A stretch of DNA of 64,000 nucleotides, taken from positions 16,324,001 to 16,388,000 of the forward strand of contig BSBN01000187.1 in NCBI GenBank assembly GCA_027924645.1. Direction: 5' to 3'. Positions 1-11,363 of this stretch are shown piece after piece; positions within the stretch are counted from its first letter, which is position 1; each line of letters starts with the position of its first letter. The notes below the pieces were generated by a model. That model did no database searches. It had not been told where the DNA came from and worked only from the letters and a program-made list of their open reading frames with translations. This DNA is from Cunninghamia lanceolata. Its lineage: Eukaryota; Streptophyta; Pinopsida; Cupressales; Cupressaceae. The position numbers and the translations under genes are program-made.

Positions 1-577
1 TCTATATCATCTCTGTGTCAATTGAGTATATCTGGACATATCAAACACATAGCATATAAGTTGCATATCACATCACATGAGATAGTCATTCACATGATTA
101 CATCATTTGCATACATAATGAGGCCATGAGATCAATTTCCATACATTTTAGATTATTCATATACATTATGCATCCATACATCATATCAAGAGAAAATCAA
201 AAACATAGGTCACATACATATCGTACTACATAACCATATCCATAACACATTAGCATTTGCATAACTCAAAAGAGAATTCTAAAACATCCATCTAGTATGC
301 ATAACATCTACAAACACATCATAAAAAATAGCGTGCATCCATCGCATATAAACATCAACAACATCATCACATAAACACATGTCCAAATGTACAATATATC
401 AAAGATCTCTGTCCACTCTCATAGCCATGTCATAAATGTATACAAAATATAATAAAGGGTGATACATGTCTCAGAAAATAATAAGTACATATGTTGGCTA
501 TCTCAGCCATCTATCAAAAATGTGCTACAAAGCGATCAAAACTGGGTACAAATATCTGGGTCTATCTAACCCTGCTA
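1..577. other. Non-coding CATA/ACAT-rich spacer of element P
   Basis: Up to about 470 this stretch is AT-rich and dominated by degenerate CATA/ACAT words without a fixed period. No ORF, RNA gene or transposon end is visible. It lies downstream of the stop codon of the antisense PMD gene and probably contains that gene's 3' UTR. Confidence 0.5.
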
Positions 578-958
578 TCATGGAACACTGCTCCCAACAC
601 TAGCCTCTCCTCGATCCACCCCTGATGGCGGTGGGCCCCTCACTGAGCCCACAGACCGAGACCCACCTGCTCTCTGCATTGCCTCTGACTGGCTCCGAAA
701 GCTCGAGCCTCTCTGACTCGCTGGCATGGCACCATGATATAATCCCTGGTAATACTGAGTCTGTGCCTAAGCTCTAGTCAGATCACTCTGCAATTGCGCT
801 ACCTGAGCCTGAGACTGCTGTACCTATGCCACCAAGAAGCTGGAGGTCCCATTGGTACCCATAGCCATCAAGGCTGCACCCCACTCTACTCTCATAGCCC
901 GCATACTAGCTAAGGCTCAATCTCTCTCCCTGCTCAACTCAGATATCTAAGTCGCATA

Positions 959-2193
959 TGTTGCAAGTATGAGGTTAATAAGTGTTGTCATTGATGTCAA
1001 CATACTCATATTGCATTGACAAGAAGGATTGGATGAGCTGTGTACTGAGGATATTGAGAAAATTAGTCTCAAACAGGAACAATGAAGAACAATGATGAGA
1101 AGAAGGCAAAAGTACTCAATAGGTTGAGATTCAGAGGATGTGTATTAAAGGGTTTGTAGAAATGAGTCTTGAGATGATCCAATTAAGATTTCAGAGGTCC
1201 GCATGAAGATATGAAGAAGTTGTGATTGATCAAGTAGAACCGGTTCCGGGAGGTGCTCCGGAGTAACAGAGTGCTACCAAGAGGTCTGGTGAGATCCGGA
1301 AGTGCATTATCCTATCTTGTGGATTGGATGGAGTATTTGGTATGTCCTTATGATGTGTCATCTCAATTTGTTCATGATTTGGAGGTCCGGAAGCACATGC
1401 TTCAGTATGACAGTGGCGGTAGACTATGTTCTTGAAGTTCCGGATGAGGAAGAGAAGAGATTCTAATGAGCAGAGGAAGTGCGGATGTTCCTGGTCATTT
1501 AGGCAAGCTTGTGAAGGTTCTTGGAACGTGTTGAGGTTGTGTTGTTGATCCACATTGGTGGTAGAGCCCAGAATTGAAGATATTCTTCCGGATGAAGTTC
1601 TTGTTTAGACTAGCCGACCGGATGTGTTATTCATCTTGCGAATGTTCTTATGGTTGAGTGCCAACTTAGATGCTTATTCCTAAGTTGATGTCTTGTATAA
1701 ATGAAGGTTTGTGAATCCATTTTGATAGTGTTGATTAGTGGATGAGTGTGGTATAGCGAAAGATCGAAAGGCAGAGCAGGTGTGTTTTGAGCTTAAATGG
1801 AACTGATCCAGACATGGTGAAGATGTCATTCTCCAGTTCAAGGTTGTGATACTAATGATCTTGTAGACAGTGTGTCTCTTTTCTCTGTGAGCAATGTGCT
1901 TGGGTAGTGAGCCCTGACTGGAATGTGCCATTTGTTTTTCTTATTCTTTTAACAAAGAATAATCCTTGGGTTAATCACCCCGTGGTTTTTCCCTTAACTG
2001 GGTTTTCCACATCAAAAATCTTCGTGTCTAATGTGTTGATGTTTATCTACTCCGGTGTTTATGCTTTCTGCCTTCATGAATGGTTAATTGATATGCTGTT
2101 AACTAACAAAGAAAAATCAAGTGTTTGAAGTAGAAGCAAGTTTTTGTACAACTGATTCACCCCCCCTCTCAGTTGTGTGCCCTAGATCTAACA
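959..2193 (+). repeat. 5' LTR of E1 (1235 bp)
   Basis: It begins TG and ends CA and pairs with 6734-7963. In the first 400 bp I count roughly 18 differences between the LTRs, mostly transitions, so the insertion is old. It contains two blocks shared with the other copia LTRs here: GTGGTTTTTCCC...GGGTTTTCCA at 1981-2010 and TGATTCACCCCCCCTCTCAG at about 2153-2172. Confidence 0.93.
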
Positions 2194-2195
2194 AT

Positions 2196-2211
2196 TGGTA
2201 TCAGAACCAAG
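2196..2211 (+). promoter_or_regulatory. Primer binding site of E1
   Basis: The sequence TTGGTATCAGAACC lies 2-3 bases after the 5' LTR. It matches the initiator-methionine tRNA site (TGGTATCAGAGC) with one G-to-A change. Confidence 0.85.
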
Positions 2212-2250
2212 TTCCTTTGAAAGGAGCTTGACCACTTGAGGAGATCTAGG

Positions 2251-3215
2251 ATGTCATCATACAAGAAGGATAGTCTGAAGTTTGATGGAACCAATTTCTC
2301 ACTCTGGAAAGGATGCATGAGATGTCACTTGGAGTGTATGGGAAAAGCATACTTATCCATGATCACAAAGGCTTATGTATCTCCACAGGGTGGTCCGACA
2401 ACACTGAATGAAATCACAGATGCTGAAAACAATTTGCGGACCAAAGAAGCTCTTCTAAGTGCATTGAATGATTCAGAGCTCTCAAATGTTATTGACCTAC
2501 CAACTGCATATGAGATCTGGGTCAAACTAGAACTTCTACATGAAGGAGATGAGTATGTCAAGAGTGCAAGGTTGCAAAGTCTAAAAGGGAAATTTGAAAG
2601 ATTGAAGATCAGAGATGATGAAAACATCACTACCTTTATGCCAAGAGTGAATGAGCTGGTATGTGGAATCAGGAATGCTGGTGGAGTTTTGGATGAAAAT
2701 GAAATTGTTTGCAAAATTCTCAGATCCCTTCCTGCTGCCTACAAAATCAAGGTTACTGCCATTGATGAATTCAGAGCCCATGCAACTGTGACAAGAGAGC
2801 AATTGGCTACCAAACTAGCTGTATTTGAAATGACTGAGTTTGGAGATGATCCCCCAAGACTGAATCTGCATTCAAAGCTAGTGCCTATGTGAAAGGCAAA
2901 CAAAGATTTGATCCAGGAGAAAACTCTTCAAGGAAGCTGTCATGGTATGATCAAGCAAGAAAAGACATGGAAGAGGAAGAAGCAGAAACAACTCATCTTG
3001 AAGCCCTCATTGCTAAGAGACTGCCAAGAGGATCTGGTAAGTATGAAGGAAAATTACCCTTTAAGTGCTTCAATTACAATAAGATTGGTCATTTTGCTTC
3101 AAGATGTCTGGAAAGATCTGCAAGGTCAAATGCTAACAGATAAAGGTTCCAAAAGAACTGTTATTATGTTCATGAAGAAGATGATAATGAAGGAGTAACA
3201 GATGATGAATCAGAA
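2251..3215 (+). pseudogene. gag: E1 gag, frameshifted, zinc knuckle damaged
   Basis: The ATG at 2251 opens a copia gag (KFDGTNFSLWKGCMRCHLE) whose product would form the retrotransposon particle. The frame shifts within CCCCC at 2851-2855, probably a one-base indel, and an in-frame TAA lies at 3141-3143. The nucleic-acid-binding knuckle at 3065-3106 reads CFNYNKIGHFASRC: the second cysteine of CX2CX4HX4C is tyrosine. Matching order and spacing to gag of D and C make the assignment secure; the protein is not functional. Confidence 0.85.
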
Positions 3216-6200
3216 ATGGGAAGCAAATCTAGAAATGAATGGGTGTTTATTGCCATCAAGGAAGAAGATTCAATATCCTCTGAATTTGTCAATCATAAGG
3301 TTGTGGAAAGAGCCTTGGCTGCCCAAATTGAAGAAAAGGATGATTGGGTTATTGATAGTGGATGTTCTCACCACATGACAGGTGACAAGAACAAGTTCTT
3401 AGATTTGGAAAGGTATGAAGGAGGAATGGTAAAGTTTGGTGATAATTCTGCTGGCAGAATCAGAGGTAGGGGAACTATTTCTTTTGATGGAAAGAGCAAA
3501 ACCGGTAATGTACTATATGTTGAAGGATTGAAGCACAATCTTCTCAATGTTGGTCAGTTGGTGGACAAAGGCTATGATCTCTGGTTCAAGAATGGAAGAT
3601 GCAGGATCTTTGAAAGCTCCGGAACTAAGATTACATCCGGTACTCAAACAAAAGGTAATATCTTCCATCTAGTTGGTTCAAATAAAAGTTGTCTATTTGT
3701 TCAAGTTGATCAGAGTTGGTTATGGCATAGAAGAATGTGTCATGTGAATTTTGATAACATCATCAAGATAAGAAATACTCAGGCTATAAGAGATCTTCCA
3801 AAATTGGTGAAACCTACAAATAGTTTGTGCAAAGAATGTCACCTAGGTAAACAGAGCAGAGTCTCTTTCAAAAGCAAGGATCAGTCCTCTACCGGATTGT
3901 TGGAATTAGTTCATACTAATCTCTGTGGTCCGACAAGAATCAAGAGTATGCAAGGTGATAGATATTTCATGTTGCTAATTGATGACCATTCCTGGATGAT
4001 GTGGGTTACCTTCCTAAAAGAGAAATCAGAAGCCCTTGAGAAGTTCAAAATCTTCAAGGCTATGGTAGAGAATCAAACCGGATTGAAACTGAAATGTCTA
4101 AGGTCTGATAGAGGTGGTGAATTCACATCCGGTGAATTCATAGACTTTTGTGAGAAGCATGGCATAAGGAGACATTTGTCTGCTTCTAGGACTCCATAGC
4201 AGAATGGAGTAGTTGAGAGAAAGAACCAGACCATCCAGGAAGAAGCCAGGACAATGATGATGGAAGCAAATGTTCCTCAGATGTTTTGGAGAGAAACTGT
4301 CAGCACTGCAGTCTACACCCTTAATTGAGTTCAAATCAGAAGCAATACCGGTAAGACTCCTTATGAACTTTGGTTTGGCATAACTCCCACTATGAGATAT
4401 TTCAGAGTTTTTGGTAGCAAGTGTTACATCAAAAGAGATGAAGATTTAGGAAAGTTTGATGCTAGAAGTGATGAAGGAATTTTCTTGGGTTACTCCACTC
4501 AAAGCAAAGCATACCGGTGTTACAATAAGAGATTGAGAAAGATGATAGAAAGTACAAATGTGAAGGTTGATCAAGGAATTGAGAAGCCCTCAAGATTCTA
4601 TGAATGGATGAAGATGATCAGAATGATTCTCTGGTGCAAGGAGCTCCATCCTCCTCTGAAATTCAGATCCAGACTGATCTGGTAAATCAGGAGGAAGAAG
4701 TTTGTCTGAATGAGCCTGATCAAGAATTAGTAGTGCAAGAAACTCCCAAAGTTCCAAGGTATGTAACTCTAAATCATTCTAAAGATCAGATCATAGGTGA
4801 CAAAAGTAAAAGGGGTACAAATAAGGAGAAGAATTGCTCAAGATTCAAATGAATACTGTCTAATTTCAAAGATTGAACCTAAGACAGTTAATGAAGCTTG
4901 CAATGATGAAAACTGGACCAAAGCAATGGAGGAAGAATTGATGCAAATTGAGAAAAATCATACTTGGGATCTTGTTCCCAGACCTAGAAACAAGAATGTG
5001 ATTGGAACTAAATGGGTCTTCCGGAACAAACTAAACGAAGTTGGTAAAGTAATTAGAAACAAAGCTAGATTGGTCTGCAAAGGCTACTCTCAAATAGAAG
5101 GAATTGATTTTGAAGAGACCTTTGCTTTGGTGGCAAGAATTGAAGCAGTCAGATTATTTCTTGCATTTGCTACCTTCAAAGACTTCAAGGTATATCAGAT
5201 GGATGTCAAGTCTGCCTTCCTAAATGGTGACTTGGAAGAAGAAGTGTACACTGAACAACCGGATGGATTTCAATTGTCTGATCATGATGATATGGTCTGC
5301 AAGTTGAGGAAAGCACTGTATGGTTTGAAGCAAGCCCCAAGAGTATGGTATGAAAGGTTGGATAAGCATCTTGTATAGATTAGTTTCAACAAAGGTACTG
5401 CTGATAGTAACCTATACTTCCAAATAGATAAGGAAAACATCTTGATTATTGAAGTATTTGTTGATTATATCATCTTTGGAGGAAAAGACAGCATGTGTAA
5501 AACTTTTGCAAATCAAATGAAAAGTGAGTTTGAAATGTCAATGCTTGGTGAAATGAGTTTCTTCTTGGGTCTGCAAATTACTCAAACAAAGAAAGGCATC
5601 TTTATTTGTCAAACCAAATATGCAAAAGAATTGTTGAGGAAATTCAGAATGGAAGATTCAAATCCAATGAACACCCCTATGGCAATCGGATGTAAGTTGA
5701 GCAAAGATGATGACTCTCCTAAGATAGATCAGACCAAGTATAGATCAATGATTGGAGGACTATTGTATCTCACTCAGACTAGACTAGATATAATGCAGGT
5801 TGTTGGTCTTGTGGCAAGATTTCAGGCTGATCCCAGAGAATCTCATGTCATGGCAATCAAAAGAATTTTTAGGTACTTGAAAGGAACAGTTGAGTATGGT
5901 CTATGGTATCCTAGAGATTAGGATTTCTCTCTTCATGTATACACAGATGCAGATTGGGCAGGAGATGTGGATGACTGGAAGAGTACAAGTGGAGGAGCAT
6001 TCTTTTTGGGAAAAAGGTTGGTTTCTTGGCTACGATTGAAATAAGAGGCAATATCTTTGTCTACAACTGAAGCAGAATACATTGCAGCAGCAAGTAGTTG
6101 CACTTAGATCTTATGGATGAAGCAGATGTTAAAAGACATTAAAGTAGAATATGAGGAGCCTATCACAATTTTCTATGATAATTCAAGTGCAATAAATATC

Positions 6201-6408
6201 TCTAAGAATCTGGTGTTGCATTCTAAGACCAAACACATATCTATTAAGTTTCACTTTCTGAGATAGCAAGTGAACAAGGGAGAAGTCAAATTGGAGTATG
6301 TACCCTCCAAGGATCAGATTGCAAATATTTTCACTAAACCTCTTCCCAAGGACTCTTTTGAGTATCTCCGAGAGAAGTTAGGGGTCATGGCCCCTCCGGT
6401 GATGAACT
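3216..6408 (+). pseudogene. pol: E1 pol (protease, integrase, RT, RNase H), multiply broken
   Basis: Protease: WVIDSGCSHHMTG near 3345. Integrase: an HHCC zinc region (LWHRRMCHVN...CKECHLGK), then the catalytic core, where the first acidic residue is Asn (LVHTNLCGP) but LRSDRGGEF and the VERKN glutamate remain. [10 protein letters not shown] and [12 protein letters not shown]; the YVDD box is FVDY, so a catalytic Asp is lost. RNase H: YTDADWAGD and STTEAEYIAA, ending LREKLGVMAPP near 6395. In-frame stops: TAG at 4197, 5376, 5919, about 6104 and about 6265; TGA at 4325; TAA at about 6041. The stretch 4590-4815 runs in another frame. It cannot yield an active polyprotein. Confidence 0.9.
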
Positions 6409-6733
6409 AGGATGCACTGATGTGCATCAATCCGGTGGATATCACAGTCATATCTTGTGATCCGGATTGATGATGGGGAGCTGCCACTAAGGGGGAGCAG
6501 CTGGTATGATTCTGATGTGTTAGAATTGCAAGTATGAGCCCTTTTCCATTGATTTCAAAGGGGGAGAGAAGACATGTGAAAAATAAGTGGTTGATGATCA
6601 AAGGGGGAGCAGTAAAGAAAGAGAAGACATGTGAAGAGTTGTTGCTGATAGGGGGAGTTGTGACAGAAAGGAGAAGATCTTGTCTTGATGGTTTTTCACA
6701 TCATATGCTGCCATCAATGACAAAGGGGGAGAT
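6409..6733 (+). promoter_or_regulatory. E1 3' untranslated region with repeated purine tracts and the PPT
   Basis: There is no ORF of interest. Five AGGGGGAG-type tracts occur (near 6489, 6558, 6600, 6650 and 6722). The last, AAAGGGGGAGAT at 6721-6733, abuts the 3' LTR and is the polypurine tract that primes plus-strand DNA synthesis. The other four look like copies of it. Confidence 0.75.
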
Positions 6734-7963
6734 TGTTGCAAGTATGAGGTTAATAAGTGTTGTCATTGATGTCAACATACTCATATTGCATTGACAAGAA
6801 GGACTGGATGAGCTGTGTATTGAGGATATTGAGAAAATTAGTCTCAAACAGGAACAGTGAAGAACAGTGATGAGAAGAAGGCAAAAGTACTCAATAGGTT
6901 GAGATTTAGAGGATGCGTATTAAAGGGTTTGTAGGTATGAGTCTTGAAATGATCCAGTTAAGATTTCAGAGGTCCGCATGAAGATATGAAGAAGTTGTGA
7001 TTGATCAAGTAGAACCAGTTCCGGGAGGTGCTCCGGAGTAACAAAGTGCTACCAAGAGGTCCGATGAGATTTGGAAGTGCATTATCCTATCTTGCGGATT
7101 GGATGGAGTATTTGGTATGTCCTTGTGATGTGTCATCTCAATTTGTTCATGATTTGGAGATCCGGAAGCACATGCTTCAGTATGACAGTGGCGATAGACT
7201 ATGTTCTTGAAGTTTCGGATGAGGAAGAGAAGAGATTTTGGTGAGCAGAGGAAGTGTGGATGTTCCTAGTCATTCAGGCAAGCTTGTGAAGGTTCTTGGA
7301 TCATGTTGAGGTTGTGTTGTTGATCCGCATTGGTGGTAGAGCCCGAAATTGAAGATATTCTTCCAGATGAAGTTCTTGTTCAGACTAGCTGACCTGATGT
7401 GTTATTCATCTTGCAAATGTTCTTATGGTTGAGTGCTGACTTAGATGCTTATTCCTAAGTCGATGTCTTGTATCAATGAAGGTTTGTGAATCCATTTTGA
7501 TAGTGTTGAGTAGCGGATGAGTGTGGTATAGAGAAAGATCGAAAGGCAGAGCAGTTGTGTTTTGAGCTTAAATGGAACTGATCTAGACACGGTGAAGATG
7601 TCATTCTCTAGTTCAAGGTTGTGATACTTATGATCTTGTAGATAGTGTGTCTCTTTTGTAGGCAGTGTGCTCGGGCAGTGAGCCATGACTGGCATGTGCC
7701 ATTTGTTTTTCTTATTCTTCTAACAGAGAATAATCCTTGGGTTAATAACCCCGTGGTTTTTCCCTTAACTAGGTTTTCCACGTCAAAAATCTTGGTGTCT
7801 AATGTGTTGATGCTTATCTGCTCTGGTGTTTATGCTTTCTGCCTTCATGAATGGTTAATTGATATGCTGTTAACTAACAAAGAAAAATCAAGTGTTTGAA
7901 GTAGAAGCAAGTCTTTGTACAACTGATTCACCCCCCTCTCAGTTGTGTGCCCTAGATCTAACA
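6734..7963 (+). repeat. 3' LTR of E1 (1230 bp)
   Basis: Direct copy of 959-2193, starting TGTTGCAAG and ending TCTAACA, with the same conserved blocks at 7752-7782 and 7923-7941. The PMD coding sequence of P resumes at 7964. Confidence 0.93.
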
Positions 7964-8054
7964 GCATCCGCATCTCACCATGACTCTGCGGCTCTCAGAT
8001 GAGCCCTCAGCTGCCTAATATGGGTCTGTAATGAAACCAGAACCTGCTGCTGCA

Positions 8055-8185
8055 CATCAGGCTATGGAGCCTGCCCGGCCTGTGCCACCTGCTGTGCTGG
8101 CACCTGTACCTACTCAGCTTGTGCCACTTGCTGTGCTGGTACCTATACCTACATGGCCTGTACCACCTGCTGTGCTGGCACCTGC
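8055..8185 (-). repeat. Three 42 bp repeats encoding the Gln-rich tract of the PMD protein
   Basis: On the plus strand the unit contains TGCCACCTGCTGTGCTGGCA. In the PMD frame each unit reads VPAQQV(A/V)QA followed by a short variable tail. The copies differ by a few transitions, and several TAG codons sit at the same place in the unit, where the other copy has CAG. Confidence 0.6.
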
Positions 8186-9766
8186 TGAGGTGGTGGCATC
8201 TGCCTCTGGGCTATCACTGGCTGCACTAGCACCTGAACCTGTGCCTGTCCCACTGCCTGCTGCCCCCCGAGCCCCTCTCTGACTCTCTACCTATGTCTCT
8301 GTCTCCCCTCCTCTCCCTGATCTCTCCTCCTCCTCCATCATCCAACCCTCCCCCCGCCACCTCCACCGCCTCCGTCTGAGTCACCCTCATCTTTATGAGG
8401 CGCTACCTCTCCAAGACCTGAGTAGTGAGGAAACGGATGTGCTACAAACCAATCCTCATAGTCTGGCATCATGCCAGCATCCACTATGTCTCTCCGCATC
8501 GGCCAGGCTGCATATGGAATCTACCAGAAATCAGCCAATGCCTCCTCATAAGAGGCCACAAGACCCCACCTATACCGCTTTGCGTATGTCCTGGCAAAGC
8601 ATGCCTCGCCTTGTGGTCTACCCTGCACACGGCCAAATTGTCTCTGCACTCGGTTGACAATCTGCCGCTCCAATATGAACTGAGTCCAACCAATCAGCCA
8701 TCTCGTCTAGAAACAATAGGGGAGCTCATCTGCCTCATCCTCCCATACCTCATAGTCAAGGTATAGCCTCCAGATAACTACATCCACGCCATCAAAGGCA
8801 TGTCTCCAGTACTCAAGCCTCCCCAACCTGTGCTGGGAAATCACACCTACATACCCATAACTGTAGGGCTCATCCCTCTGCCTCTGAAATACACAGATCA
8901 GACGTGTGATGGCAATGTGCTCCCACAACTAAAATTGTAAGAGAGACGCGCCTGTCACGAAGCCAGAGCTTCGGTGGTATACTGCCTGATGCGGGTCTCT
9001 GTATAAATGTGCAAGCACACACACACCCCATGCATACCGGGTCCTGTCGGTGATCATACTCTCCAACACCCGTCTCTAGCCAATGGGGAAGCCGTGCGCT
9101 CTCCTATCGGGGCATACTACGCCTCCGATCAGTCCAGCCACTATACCTAGGAAGTAGTCATAGCAGTCATACATGTCCTACCACGAGATCTCCTCCCCTA
9201 CCAACTCAGGATCATCAAAAACCTACCTGCACTCCTCCATCCTAGCGCCACGTTGTGACTCATACTCAACCAACTCTCCCTAAATAGGGAGGTGCAGAAT
9301 CTAATACACATCCTCCAAAGTGATGGCCATCTCCCCTGTCAGAAAATGGAAGGTCCCATCCTCACTGTGGAATCGCTCCACTGCTGCCGTCACCATCGCC
9401 CGGTTCATGGGAACCTCAGGCATGAAGAGCACATGATACAACCCCATAGCACCTAGAGCCTCTCGATCCATCTCGGTCAGCATATACTATTGCAACAATG
9501 GCAACAGGAACAACTCTCGCGACATCAACACATCCCAAATATCCTCCTACAACCAAGAAACGCATACTGTCAGCAAAAATCCAAATCCATATCAAAAATC
9601 TACTCCAAGCAATCAAGCTATCCTATCATTGGCTCAACATATCAAATTAATCAAACAGCATATCATCTCTCGACTAGATTCTCAGCAATCTCAGAGATCG
9701 CTAATCAATTGACACATCGATCAGGATGCCAATTAGGTTAATTTCGTTAGGTCAACTGATTTGCCT

Positions 9767-10160
9767 AAAGTGCAAATGCACAAATTTAGGTGGAAAATGC
9801 ACAGTTTCATAACAAAAGTGCAAATTCACCATGAATGCGCAACTCCCTGACGCGTATGCACCATTCTGGCACATGCGCAACCTATTAGAGCAAATGCACA
9901 ATTTCAATACATATGCGCAATGCCATAACTTGAATGCGCAATACTACTCATATGTGCAATCTCACAGTACATATGCGCAACTTAGTCATGAATGTGCAAC
10001 TTATTAGAGAAAATGCGCAAAACAAACAAATGTGCACATTCTGGATACAAAAGCACAAAATACACGAATGCACCATTTCACAGCGTAAATGCGCAATCTT
10101 GCAACATATGCTCAATTTAGGAGCGCATATACGCAAAACTAGGGTTTTTGCGCATTTATT
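9767..10160. repeat. Degenerate ATGCGCAA word array inside the PMD intron
   Basis: About twenty copies of ATGCGCAA and one-base variants (ATGTGCAA, ATGCACAA) recur every 12-25 bases on the plus strand. Spacing is irregular, so this is not a simple satellite. Many variants differ by C-to-T or G-to-A at the central CpG. The array fills most of the predicted 683 bp intron. Confidence 0.65.
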
Positions 10161-10395
10161 CTAGTTGGTTTTTGTAGCCATTAATACGCACAAAAATCAA
10201 CTTTCGACAAGTTTTGAAGAACTATATACCAAGGGTCCTGCCTCTGCTGGCCAATCAAACCGTCGAATCCGCTCAAACCGATGCCGCTCACATGGAATAT
10301 CCATCTCTCTGGTTGCCATGCTCTCCTAAGCTCTCTAGAGGACAAATCACCTATGGCCAAGTGTATAAATGAATAGTTTGTGTGGACCCAACTCC

Positions 10396-10403
10396 TATAT
10401 ATA
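10396..10403 (-). promoter_or_regulatory. TATA box of the antisense PMD gene
   Basis: Read on the minus strand the sequence is TATATATA followed by GGAGTTGGG. It lies 77 bp upstream of the ATG at 10319, which would place transcription start about 45 bp before the ATG. The position supports an internal antisense promoter independent of the LTR. Confidence 0.5.
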
Positions 10404-10665
10404 GCAAGGGACCCATATCTAACTATAGGACTCTTTGACTACTTCCCATGGCTGTTTCTCAGAACCATACCTCGTTTTCTCCATCCTAACCCATTTCTTC
10501 GCCTTCCTCTTCGTGAGATTGTCCATCTCACACCCTGCTGTCTTCCTCTCGTCCAATCTCCTGAGGGGGCATCCTGTCATTAAAACTTGTACCAGGGGCA
10601 AACTGGGGCATGTATCACTATCAAAAATTCTTATTCTTTGAAGCAACGTGATAAAACACATTGCT

Positions 10666-10681
10666 TCAAAGAGGGGCAAAA
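10666..10681 (+). promoter_or_regulatory. Polypurine tract of element P
   Basis: TCAAAGAGGGGCAAAA immediately precedes TGTATACACC. This is the expected arrangement upstream of a 3' LTR and fixes the orientation of P. Confidence 0.6.
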
Positions 10682-11047
10682 TGTATACACCTAAAATTGG
10701 CTTAGGTTGAATTAAGTAAATATTTTAATATTTATCTTAATTCCTATTTTCTTCTGTCAATTAAATAAATATTACAAATTTAGTTAATTGGCTCATTATC
10801 CCATAATTAAATAAAGTCATTTTATTTAATTAAATTCCATAAATTCTTCTTATGTCTCACATCAATTAAATTCCCTAAATTCTTCTAAAGGTCTAAAGTC
10901 CAAAATCCACCTCACCAATCCACCTCATCAATCCACCTCATCTCTTCCACCTCACCATGTTGCACATATAATTAAATATTCTTAATATTTAATTAGGTAA
11001 TATCCTCCATTTTCCAAAATAAATCTTTAAATCAATTATCCTCCACC

Positions 11048-11270
11048 AAATTGAATTTTTAATTCAATGTTCCCCACTAGCCTTCATAAATTGAATTTTT
11101 AATTCAATGTTCCCCACTAGCCTTCACAAATTGAATTTTTAATTCAATGTTCCCCATTGTCCTCCACTCTGAATTTTTAATTCAATTGTCATAACCCATT
11201 GTCCTCCACTCTAAATTTTTAATTCAATTGTCATAACCCATTGTCCTCCACTCTGAATTTTTAATTCATC
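11048..11270. repeat. Minisatellite with 40 and 42 bp units in the P LTR
   Basis: Three 40 bp units begin at 11048, 11088 and 11128. Three related 42 bp units begin at about 11171, 11213 and 11255. Each contains the near-perfect palindrome ATTGAATTTTTAATTCAAT, or its core. The array lies just upstream of the TATA box. Confidence 0.85.
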
Positions 11271-11353
11271 CATTATGAATTAAAGATTCACAAAAAAGGA
11301 GAGCCATTGATCTCATCCTTTGATCCTCACCCTCCATTCTATTTTCAGAAATT

Positions 11354-11363
11354 CTATAAATAG
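11354..11363 (+). promoter_or_regulatory. TATA box of the P LTR promoter
   Basis: CTATAAATAG on the plus strand, in the direction set by the purine tract, downstream of the minisatellite. Confidence 0.55.

Larger units (their letters stand above)
959..7963 (+). mobile_element. Element E1: degenerate Ty1/copia retrotransposon
   Basis: Two direct LTRs begin TGTTGCAAGTATGAGG and end CCTAGATCTAACA. A methionine-tRNA type primer site follows the first, and the purine tract AAAGGGGGAGAT precedes the second. Flanks are GCATA on the left and GCATC on the right, a 5 bp target duplication with one mismatch. Domain order gag-PR-IN-RT-RNaseH is that of copia. The reading frame is broken many times, so E1 cannot move by itself. 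It sits in exon 2 of the PMD gene of P. Confidence 0.93.
578..10319 (-). pseudogene. Plant mobile domain (PMD) protein gene, two exons, broken by amber codons and a copia insertion
   Basis: My model: ATG at 10319, exon 1 10319-10230 (30 codons), a GT-AG phase-0 intron 10229-9547, exon 2 9546-7964, then the copia E1, then 953-578 ending in TGA. Removing E1 and one copy of its target duplication keeps the frame; total about 682 codons. Residues about 95-112 carry the PMD hallmark (FHFLTGEMAITLEDVY), with PMD-like text on to about residue 380. This is followed by a Gly/Arg-rich stretch, a Gln-rich repeat (VPAQQVAQA units) and a likely coiled coil (VQQSQAQVAQLQSDLTRA). PMD proteins are plant-specific, occur both in host genes (MAIN/MAIL family) and in transposons, and have no firm enzymatic role. 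By hand count exon 2 holds 17 in-frame TAG, 3 TGA and no TAA, and no frameshift, so it is dead unless ambers are bypassed. Confidence 0.72.

Noticed and set aside
8031..8282. Plus-strand ORF rich in Pro, Val and Ala repeats
   Set aside because: It is the shadow of the Gln-rich repeat of the antisense PMD gene; the minus frame is continuous with PMD sequence on both sides.
578..10319. Alternative genetic code with TAG as Gln
   Set aside because: Nuclear plant code is standard, the natural stop of H pol and the many damaged motifs argue for decay, and CHG deamination explains the bias. Kept only as a remote alternative.
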